Below, in pieces: positions 57,723 through 64,000 of a DNA stretch of 64,000 nt. Below the pieces are notes generated by a model. That model saw only the letters and a program-made list of their open reading frames with translations, did not search any database and was not told where the DNA came from. The position numbers were made by a program, and so were the translations under genes. The stretch is taken from assembly GCF_012932145.1 (NCBI RefSeq), contig NZ_MWOK01000007.1, forward strand, positions 101,689 to 165,688. Direction: 5' to 3'. The first letter of the stretch is position 1. Each line of letters begins with the position of its first letter. This stretch comes from Acidovorax sp. SRB_14 (lineage in GTDB: Bacteria > Pseudomonadota > Gammaproteobacteria > Burkholderiales > Burkholderiaceae_C).

Positions 57723-58439
57723 ATGGGTCGCTTTAAAAAGTTCGTTGCAACTGTTGGACTAATTTTTATATGTATGGCATCGCATGCAGAGCATGCGGCA
57801 GTAGCCTATCTTGAAGATGGAGGCTGGGGTGGATGGTCTGTGCAGTCAACTCGCAAAGAAGCAGAAACTGCCGCGCTAAAGGCATGCAGAGAGTCCTATC
57901 CGGGGAAAAAATGCGCCGTTGAATACGCGTCTGCCATTTCTCGCGCAGTGGGTGATGGGAGAATAGGCTTTAGCACCAGTACTAGAAGCAAAGTCGACGC
58001 AGAGAAAAAAGCCTTAGCTTTTTGTGCTGATCCAAGTTGTAAGGTTGTTTGGACGGAGGCGACGCCTGGTTTTTATGCGGTGTACGCCGCCGTAAACGAA
58101 GGTAAAGTTGTTGAGTACTATTTGCAGTATGGCTCTCACACAGGCAGCTTCGCGCTTGAGGAAGGAAAGCGATTCTGCGAGAAGAAAAGTGAGTTGCTTT
58201 GCGAAAATCAAGCCTTCGGTGCGATCAAAGGTAATTTTACAGTTGCCAAGACTCCGGTTGCAGCTAAGCCTCAACAGGTGCCGCAAAGCTGCCGACCAAA
58301 CACTCCAACTATCCGATGCAGTTCTCGGTGCTACAACGGAGACTGCACTATCACATACGAGAATGGCTGCAAGATGCACGTGCAAGTGAGGCCCCAATTC
58401 AATGGAGTTAGTTGGGTGTACCCGTCACCGAGTTGCTAG
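57723..58439 (+). CDS. Secreted DUF4189-like protein
   Basis: Protein of 238 aa with a signal peptide (MGRFKKFVATVGLIFICMASHA). The mature part begins HAAVAYLEDGGWGGWSVQSTRKEAETAALKAC, split over the DUF4189-type motif (W-S-x-x-S-T-R-K-E-A, later Cys), with a related second copy (AVYAAVNEGKVVEYYLQYGSHTGSFALEEGKRFC) and a Cys-rich tail (CRPNTPTIRCSSRCYNGDC). Even number of Cys in the tail suggests disulfides. A/T-richer than the backbone. Role unknown. Confidence 0.75.
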   Translation: MGRFKKFVATVGLIFICMASHAEHAAVAYLEDGGWGGWSVQSTRKEAETAALKACRESYPGKKCAVEYASAISRAVGDGRIGFSTSTRSKVDAEKKALAFCADPSCKVVWTEATPGFYAVYAAVNEGKVVEYYLQYGSHTGSFALEEGKRFCEKKSELLCENQAFGAIKGNFTVAKTPVAAKPQQVPQSCRPNTPTIRCSSRCYNGDCTITYENGCKMHVQVRPQFNGVSWVYPSPSC

Positions 58440-58576
58440 TTCATCTAACTGACGAGGGGCTGAAGTCCATCGAATTCCTGAGTCAGACAGAAGTGGGGGT
58501 TAGGGAACAGCTTGACACGACACTTGATCGGCGAAATGCGGCCGAGGGTTTCGTGAAGTCGGTGGTGCAAGCTTGA
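58412..58576 (+). pseudogene. Possible short gene remnant
   Basis: Fifty-four codons in the +1 frame overlapping the end of the DUF4189-like gene: TELLVHLTDEGLKSIEFLSQ and REQLDTTLDRRNAAEGFVKSVV. Composition is protein-like, but it starts with a TTG and has no recognised family. Could be the cut C-terminus of another island gene. Confidence 0.25.
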
Positions 58577-58705
58577 AAAGCTCGGTATGGTAGAGGCACT
58601 CTCCCCATTTTCGTACAAAATAACGGACATCCTCAGGTACAAAACACTACTTGAGGATGCGTCTAAGTCATTGTTTTACAAAGGTGTTTTTCTTTTTGGC
58701 CGGAC

Positions 58706-58722
58706 TCCCGCCCTCTCCGCCA
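58706..58722. other. attR: right attachment core of the genomic island
   Basis: Exact second copy of TCCCGCCCTCTCCGCCA, the 17-base end of tRNA-Ser; homology stops at both edges (left flank CGGAC, right flank GTAAG). With attL it defines an island of 31.2 kb. Confidence 0.85.
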
Positions 58723-58736
58723 GTAAGCAAGAAAAC

Positions 58737-58760
58737 AAGCGCCTCTTGGGGCGCTTTTTT
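58737..58760 (+). terminator. Displaced tRNA-Ser terminator
   Basis: Hairpin AAGCGCC-TCTT-GGGGCGCTT followed by TTTTT, 15 bases after the attR core. Its spacing from the tRNA-end sequence suggests that it was the original terminator of tRNA-Ser before the island inserted. Confidence 0.75.
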
Positions 58761-59325
58761 GTTTTTATCTACCATCGTTTCTACCATCCGGTTTGCGGTT
58801 GGATCAGAGCTACTGGAACGTCGTTGGACATTCCATTGTTGGAGATGGTGGTTTCGGCATCGCCAGGAACCAACGCTGTTTTGGCGTTACATACGAGGGC
58901 ACTGCAGTCTTAGCGCGCCGATCGTCTTACGGCCTTCCACGCGCGGGCAACAGACCATGGTAGTTGAATCCATTCTGTGCAGCAGCCTATTTTTTCAGCC
59001 ACTCACGCAAGCTCTGTCCTTTACTAGGCGGTATCAGCGAATCATGGCAATTGCCGTGTGGGAACTCCGGGTCCTTGAGCTTTTGCAAGCCGCTTGCACT
59101 CCGCAGCACAGTGATCTTGCCGTCATTGGAGGGCGTCCCCTGCTTAGTAGAGGTCACCACCCATCCTAACCGTACGCGGGGAACACTGCTTCACGCCGAT
59201 GACAACTGGAGGGCTGCGGATACAGCGCATGACCTCAGCCCTCTTCACTTGCGTTGTGCGGTTGACCTTACATGACACTGGATATGACGTAAGCTCAGGT
59301 TATTTCTGTGATGACGGAGGCGTGC
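58761..59325. other. Non-coding stretch right of attR
   Basis: About 560 bases. It starts with CTACCATCGTTTCTACCAT, a short direct repeat like arm sites or integrase starts near such attachment sites. A possible C-terminal gene fragment lies at 58987-59190 on the minus strand (see that entry). Otherwise nothing recognised. Confidence 0.35.
58987..59190 (-). pseudogene. Possible short gene remnant
   Basis: Open stretch after a TGA, reading WVVTSTKQGTPSNDGKITVL, RSASGLQKLKDPEFPHGNCH and SKGQSLREWLKK-stop. Gene-like composition but no plausible start beyond GTG codons near 59160. Probably the C-terminus of a lost gene. Confidence 0.3.
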
Positions 59326-60198
59326 ATGCGATTGGAGAAAATGCTTGAAGCTGCAAAAGGCCAAGTGCTTTTTCAGCGTTTTCCTGAGGATATGCCGCCT
59401 GCACAAATTCTAGAAATTACCTTGAGTGGCGTAAAAAGCAACATGCTGGATGCCGAAGGATTGATGCTTGTTTTGCCAAAGCAACAAGCGAACCAGCCTC
59501 GGAATGAGCGTTTCTCCAAACTAGAAATCGATTTCGGGAAAAAGGTTAAAATCCGAGAAATGTATGCCAATCTGACGACCTCAGAGATTGGACAAATATA
59601 TTCCCCAATAATCGTGTCAAATGGACATTTAGGTGATGCGCGATCCACACTGACTACATATTACGCAAGGAAAAATAAAAATAAGATACTGCATGCATAC
59701 TTCCAGCTCCCTGGCAGCCATTTTCTTGGCATAGAAAAAGTTCTTGCGACATATGACCAAGTATTCTGTGTTGACACAAATTCTGCAGTTGCCCGTGATG
59801 GCCGCAAAGTTGCTGTAACGACGGCAATCATAGGAAAGCCAAAGACCCTTGCAGAGTCAGCCATGGACATAGGGGAGACAGCTGAGTACCAGTGCGTTGC
59901 ATATGATCCTCCAGGCAATCCAGAGATACACGGTATTTGGATGTGTTTCTGCCATATCTACAAAGAGCGCCCTGCACTGCTTGAAAACAGAATCGCACTC
60001 ATAACAGATACTGAGTACGATCGTATAAAGGGTTGGCAAAGCAGGTCCGATCCATTCTTTGAGGGGTGGATGCTTCCGGAAGGGATTGGCATTTTTTATG
60101 CAACATCAGACGCGGGGGGCGATGAATTCACTCTGAATAGGCTTATTAAAACTTGCGATCAATTGAGCGCGAAAAAGATGAAAGAGATTCTGAAGTAG
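59326..60198 (+). CDS. Orphan hypothetical protein with acidic RNase H-like pattern
   Basis: Protein of 290 aa, no signal or membrane segment. The core has VLATYDQVFCVDTNSAVARDG, KVAVTTAIIGKPKTLAESAM, NRIALITDTEYDRIKGW and YATSDAGGDEFTLNRLIKTCD. Strand-ending Asp residues (CVDTNS, ITDTEYD, TSDAGGDE) fit an RNase H-like nuclease fold, but I cannot assign a family. ATG at 59326 is eight bases after GGAGG, better than the upstream GTG/ATG. A/T-rich compared with neighbours, so probably transferred. Confidence 0.7.
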   Translation: MRLEKMLEAAKGQVLFQRFPEDMPPAQILEITLSGVKSNMLDAEGLMLVLPKQQANQPRNERFSKLEIDFGKKVKIREMYANLTTSEIGQIYSPIIVSNGHLGDARSTLTTYYARKNKNKILHAYFQLPGSHFLGIEKVLATYDQVFCVDTNSAVARDGRKVAVTTAIIGKPKTLAESAMDIGETAEYQCVAYDPPGNPEIHGIWMCFCHIYKERPALLENRIALITDTEYDRIKGWQSRSDPFFEGWMLPEGIGIFYATSDAGGDEFTLNRLIKTCDQLSAKKMKEILK

Positions 60199-60490
60199 TT
60201 CCTATTTTACTTATGGGCGACGAGGATTTTCGCGGTGAATCAACCTCACAAAAATCATTAGGCAAGACACGAAAACTGTGGTTTCTTGAAACTCATCTAA
60301 TGATATTTATAAAATCCAAATCGCACCGAACTATTTGGGCTCGTATTGCTTTCGTATCACCGTCGCCGGGTGATCCAGACACATCGCCTGGAATTGATTG
60401 ACGGCTAGTCCAAGTTCCGGGTCAGTCGCCAGGGAGCGCTTCTTTTTAAGTCGTAAATGTGGTTGCCCATGCCGCTGCCAGCCTTCATGA

Positions 60491-60631
60491 TTAGAGTTGC
60501 CGATTCGGTGGCTTGATTGACTCATACTCAAACCTGCCCGTCTGGCCGCCGCTGAGGTCTTTCAATAGCGCCGCAGGGCGCAGCGTCGGGAGCATGGTGA
60601 CGGCCAGCACAAGTATCAGGCGGCGGCTCAT
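60491..60631 (-). pseudogene. N-terminal piece of a dienelactone hydrolase-like gene
   Basis: Forty-six codons from ATG 60631 (ATGA overlap with the previous stop): signal-like LILVLAVTMLPTLRPA, then ALLKDLSGGQTGRFEYESIKPPN. This matches the start of secreted dienelactone-hydrolase-family proteins (KDLPxGxTGRxxFES-type); the rest is missing. Truncated on its 3' side. Confidence 0.55.
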
Positions 60632-61177
60632 TTGGCGGCCTTCAGGAAGGTCAGCACATCTTTCACGGCTTCCTCGCGGGCCTTGTCGTTGCTCTCCACC
60701 GGGATCCAGGAGGTCTGCTTGCACTTCGGCATGTGGGCATTCCACTCTTTGTCGTCGGTGAACGTCTTCCCCGAGACTTTTGTCGTGCGCTGGCCCCCAA
60801 CTGCTGCGGTCATTGGAAACATAGGGCATGCACACGTCCATTGAGCAGAGGTTGAAGTTGCCCTCGTTGTACTTCTTCCATGGCTGGTTGAGCCGGTCTA
60901 AGACATGCGTGGCACCGGGATAGACCTTGTAGCTGACCGGATGGCCTGCCGCTGCGTACTCGTCGGCCAACTCCATGCACGGCTTGGTCGGGGTCATGTC
61001 GTCTTTCTCACCCGGCACCATGAGGATCGGAGCAGGTAGCTTGCTGTGCTGATCCACCCGGTAGCGCATGTTGCAGCCGGGATAGACCGCCACGCCGCCC
61101 GCCCATTTCACATCGGTGGGGAGCACATGCTGCTGGTGCACCCATATGGTTGACGATGAGCTGCGATCAGGATCGAC
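60628..61177 (-). pseudogene. C-terminal piece of a dienelactone hydrolase-like gene, frameshifted
   Basis: From the M16 stop the same frame gives VHQQHVLPTDVKWAGGVAVYPGC, ILMVPGEKDDMTP, GHPVSYKVYPGATHVLDR and FNLCSMDVCMPYV. A frameshift near 60815 then leads to FTDDKEWNAHMPKCKQ and AREEAVKDVLTFLKAAK ending at 60628. The nucleophile region is lost upstream, where the sequence joins the M16 gene. Confidence 0.65.
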
Positions 61178-62512
61178 TCAGGCTTCCAGACGGGCGGCGA
61201 GTTGCCGAGCGGTTTTTGCACTGGCTCCCTTGCCAGCAATGGCCAGCGCCGGAGGGTTGGCCAACATCCGCTCGAAGACCATCCGTACCTCTTCCGACCC
61301 AATGTCATCGATTATCGCCAAAGTTTCAGCCATCGGCGTCACGGTGTCGCTGGCGAAGAGCTCTTCCACAGCCTGCTCCATCGTGGCGTAGGGCCGCTCT
61401 CCAGCACGAACCCGGGATACGGTCAGCTGGTTCTTGGCCCGCTCCAGGTGCACCGGGTCAATGCAGGTAGCCTGTGCACGCAGCAAACGGCCGGTGGCGG
61501 TCAGCAACGCGTCGAGCTTGTCCGGGGTCGTGACCGCGTGCACGATGAAGTTGGCCCAGACGTCCCCACTTTCCATCGTCGCATAGGTCGTATAGGCCAA
61601 GCCAAGCTGCTCGCGCACGGTGTCGACCAGGGGCGACGACATCCCTTCCCCGAACAGATGGGCCGCCAGCGAAGCCGCAAGGCGCCAGCGCCGCTGAGGC
61701 ACCTCCTGCTGCTCCACGGGCCCCAGGGGGTAAGCTATGTTCACGAACACCTGAGAGACCTGCGTAAAACGCCGGGCCAGAGCATGACCAACGTACTTCG
61801 CGGGCCTGGGTTGTTGCACCACAGGCAGATCGGTCGACAGACGAATGTCTGCAAACAGTTCTCCGGCAAGTGTCATCCAGGCATCGACATCGAAGTTGCC
61901 CGCCCCAGCCACGACCGTCTTTTCCGCGACATAGTGGCATTCCACGTGGCGGACCAGATCCTGCCGGGTGAATCCCTCGATGTTGGCGACTGTGCCAATC
62001 ACCGGCATGCCCATTGCGCCGTCACCCCAGATGGCACGGTCGAGAAGGTCACTGGCGCTCTCCTCCGGATCCTCTTCATACTCGATGGCCTCCTGGCGGA
62101 TCACCTCCAGTTCCCGCTGCAATTCATGCTCGGGAAACGTACTGTTCAGGACGATGTCGGCCATCATGCGCAGCAACTGCTGCGTGTGCCGACCGAGGCC
62201 GGTCATGAAGTACCCGGTGGTGTCCTTCCCGGTGAAAGCGTTGACCTCAGCCCCCAATCGCTCCGCATCCAGGTTGATCGCCTGCACGGAGCGGGTGTCG
62301 GTGCCTTTGAACGCCATGTGTTCGAGAACATGGCTGATGCCATTAGTGGCCGGCGTCTCGTCTCGGGAGCCTACGCGCAGGAATATGCCCACGCTGGCGC
62401 TCTGCACGTGGGGCATGGGGATGGCCAGCAGACGCACCCCATTCGGGAGCGTGTGCTGGATCATGGTTGGGCGCTCAACTTCGAATGCCGTCGAAGGCTG
62501 TTCTTGACTCAT
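61178..62512 (-). CDS. M16-family zinc metallopeptidase
   Basis: Protein of 444 aa, no signal peptide. The inverted zinc motif HVLEHMAFKG (HxxEH) is near residue 58, with downstream Glu in RELEVIRQEAIEYEEDPEESAS. The second M16 domain is present (YPLGPVEQQEVPQRRW, FGEGMSSPLVDTVREQLGLAYTTYA). Full length for the short M16 class. ATG at 62512 (MSQEQPS). The gene is directly upstream of the hydrolase fragment in the same frame, which suggests that a deletion joined them. Confidence 0.88.
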   Translation of the reverse strand: MSQEQPSTAFEVERPTMIQHTLPNGVRLLAIPMPHVQSASVGIFLRVGSRDETPATNGISHVLEHMAFKGTDTRSVQAINLDAERLGAEVNAFTGKDTTGYFMTGLGRHTQQLLRMMADIVLNSTFPEHELQRELEVIRQEAIEYEEDPEESASDLLDRAIWGDGAMGMPVIGTVANIEGFTRQDLVRHVECHYVAEKTVVAGAGNFDVDAWMTLAGELFADIRLSTDLPVVQQPRPAKYVGHALARRFTQVSQVFVNIAYPLGPVEQQEVPQRRWRLAASLAAHLFGEGMSSPLVDTVREQLGLAYTTYATMESGDVWANFIVHAVTTPDKLDALLTATGRLLRAQATCIDPVHLERAKNQLTVSRVRAGERPYATMEQAVEELFASDTVTPMAETLAIIDDIGSEEVRMVFERMLANPPALAIAGKGASAKTARQLAARLEA

Positions 62513-62691
62513 ATGGCATTGTCGCAGTGCCCCATCAAAGGCAGACAGGCCAGTCCCGCGCATTCAACTAAGCGAGTACGCCGCTTACAGTCAGAAAAAG
62601 CAACGAAAGAAAATCCGTGCCCACCTGTGAGCTGGCCCCTTGAATGACAGGACACGGTCTATCGCTTATCTTTAAAGATAGGAGTAGGACT

Positions 62692-63084
62692 GTGAGTACG
62701 ACTAGGAATACGGATACCGTTGAAGTGATCATGAGAGACCAGCGTCGCAGGCGCTGGTCCCTTGCAGAGAAGGCCGCGCTGGTTCGTCGAACCTACGAGC
62801 CGGGTATGAGCGTGTCGCTCGTTGCACGCCAGGAAGGTGTCGCTGCCAGCTTGCTGTTCCAGTGGCGCAAGCTGGAACGACAAGGGGCGCTCACCGCTGT
62901 ATCGGCCGGCGAGGCAGTGGTGCCTGCATCCGAGCTGGCTGCCGCCCGCGCCGAGATCGCCAAGCTGCAGCGTGTGCTCGGCAAGAAGACCCTGGAGAAC
63001 GAGATCCTCAAGGAAGCCGTGGAGTACGCCGCCGAAAAAAAGTGGATTGCGCGCTCACCCTTGCTGGACGGGGACGGCCTGTGA
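62692..63084 (+). CDS. IS3-family transposase orfA
   Basis: Protein of 130 aa: helix-turn-helix ([28 protein letters not shown]) and leucine zipper-like C-terminus ([29 protein letters not shown]). GTG start at 62692 follows AGGAG by seven bases; it binds the IS ends. Overlaps orfB by four bases (GTGA). Confidence 0.88.
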   Translation: MSTTRNTDTVEVIMRDQRRRRWSLAEKAALVRRTYEPGMSVSLVARQEGVAASLLFQWRKLERQGALTAVSAGEAVVPASELAAARAEIAKLQRVLGKKTLENEILKEAVEYAAEKKWIARSPLLDGDGL

Positions 63085-63971
63085 AGGCCGTCTGCCGTGC
63101 GCTGGGGTTGGCGCGCTCAAACATCCATCGCCTGCAAGTTCGACCTCGGGACTGGGTTGACGGTCGAACACAGCGAACCGCTGCCGCCAGCGACGCTGCG
63201 TTGCTCGCTGAGATCACGGCTCAGATCACAGACCTGCCGACCTACGGCTATCGGCGCGCTTGCGCATTGGTCAATCGCCAGCGGGTCAGCACCGGCGCTG
63301 CGCGCGTGAACGCCAAGCGCGTCTACCGGGTGATGGCGGGCCAGGCTTTGCTGCTGCCGAAGGCGCCGAGGCGTCGACAGTCCAGCCGACCCCACGAGGG
63401 CAAGGTGGCGGTCGACCAAAGCGATGCGCGCTGGTGCTCGGATGGCTTCGAGATCAAATGCGACTCGGGCCAGACCGTCACTGCAACGTTTACGAAGGAC
63501 TGCTGCGACCGCGAGATCGTGGCGTATCGGGCGTGGGAAGGCAAAGGGCTACCGGGCGAGCCGGTGCGCGAGATGCTCATCGAGGCGGTAGAAAAGCGCT
63601 TCGGACACGTGGACGCCATTCCCAGCGCGCATGTGCTGGAGTTCCTCTCTGACAACGGCAGTGCCTACATCGCGGCCGAGACCCGGCAAATTGCCCGGCA
63701 GTTGGGGCTGAAGCCGGTCAACACCCCAGTGTGCAGCCCGCAGAGCAACGGCATTGCCGAGAGCTTCGTGAACACGTTCAAACGCGACTACGTCAGCCGC
63801 ATGGACCTCGCCGATGCCAGGACCGTGATGGCGCAAATGCAGGCCGCCTTCGAGCACTTCAACGAGGTGCACCCGCACTCGAGCCTGAAGATGAAATCAC
63901 CCAGGGAGTTCAGGCAGCAGCGCGCTGCCCAGGGACGTCTCGCTCAAGCCGAGACGCTACATTGCGAATAG
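63081..63971 (+). CDS. IS3-family transposase orfB (rve integrase domain)
   Basis: Protein of 296 aa with the DDE core: [14 protein letters not shown] (D), [14 protein letters not shown] (D) and [16 protein letters not shown] (E). The GTG start at 63081 overlaps the orfA stop; a fused product by frameshift is also possible. Its last 160 residues are closely similar to the truncated copy at 55570-56058. Confidence 0.92.
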   Translation: MKAVCRALGLARSNIHRLQVRPRDWVDGRTQRTAAASDAALLAEITAQITDLPTYGYRRACALVNRQRVSTGAARVNAKRVYRVMAGQALLLPKAPRRRQSSRPHEGKVAVDQSDARWCSDGFEIKCDSGQTVTATFTKDCCDREIVAYRAWEGKGLPGEPVREMLIEAVEKRFGHVDAIPSAHVLEFLSDNGSAYIAAETRQIARQLGLKPVNTPVCSPQSNGIAESFVNTFKRDYVSRMDLADARTVMAQMQAAFEHFNEVHPHSSLKMKSPREFRQQRAAQGRLAQAETLHCE

Positions 63972-64000
63972 CCGTGTCCTGAAATACGGGGGCAAGATCA

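Larger units (their letters stand above)
62628..64000 (+). mobile_element. Complete IS3-family insertion sequence (reaches window end)
   Basis: About 1.37 kb. Left end TGAGCTGGCCCCTTGAATGA then CAGGACACGG pairs with the right end, which read inward is TGATCTTGCCCCCGTATTTC then AGGACACGG. Encodes overlapping orfA and orfB. The right end coincides with the last base of the window, so a target duplication cannot be checked. Confidence 0.85.

Overview
The window reads as the chromosome of a GC-rich betaproteobacterium, most likely Comamonadaceae (Acidovorax/Comamonas-like). This rests on the very high G+C of the backbone genes, their gene types (AtuA-like protein, Acr3-type ars operon, yejABEF, NfeD/SPFH pair), and a short intergenic palindromic repeat of a kind I associate with that family. 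Nothing was searched; all calls come from reading the sequence and translations. Backbone, 1-27446: a partial AtuA/DUF1446 gene divergent from a LysR regulator; a cation diffusion facilitator; a tandem universal stress protein; an arsenic operon arsR-arsC-acr3-arsH in which arsH carries a frameshift; an unknown gene coupled to an RNase II-type exoribonuclease; an MFS transporter; a P-type ATPase; an MHS permease; a lipocalin; the yejABEF peptide importer; fabI; a DNA ligase with a signal peptide; a large PLP-dependent amino acid decarboxylase; and an NfeD/stomatin pair. Island, about 27.5-58.7 kb: tRNA-Ser(GGA) is followed directly by a tyrosine recombinase, and the last 17 bases of the tRNA are repeated at 58706-58722. 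This frames a genomic island of about 31 kb. Its left part holds small plasmid/ICE-type genes, an intact IS5-family element inside one of them, clustered CGTGACG-type repeats and a replication-relaxation/MobC-like gene. Its centre is a 21-gene, 18.5 kb, one-strand aryl polyene (APE) biosynthesis operon (53068 down to 34528), whose genes mostly overlap or lie within a few bases of each other. Its right part holds an IS3-family relic, a truncated IS3 copy, a TrfA-like replication-protein remnant, a lipoprotein and a secreted DUF4189-like protein. How the APE genes should work together: an aromatic amino acid ammonia lyase (MIO enzyme) would make an arylacrylic acid such as coumarate. The AMP-ligase domain would load it on one of two acyl carrier proteins, activated by the phosphopantetheinyl transferase. 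Two ketosynthases plus a chain-length factor, a ketoreductase and two dehydratase units would extend and dehydrate it into a conjugated polyene. Acyltransferases, a glycosyltransferase, a thioesterase, a LolA-like carrier and an MMPL exporter would attach the product to a lipid and move it to the outer membrane. A flavoenzyme with flavin-halogenase motifs (GAGPSG, GESLLP, WFWTIP) suggests that the pigment may be halogenated, as xanthomonadins are. Right flank, 58.7-64 kb: an AT-rich orphan gene, two truncated dienelactone-hydrolase-like gene pieces, an M16 peptidase, and a complete IS3-family element ending at the window edge. This looks like another reworked accessory stretch, not clean backbone.
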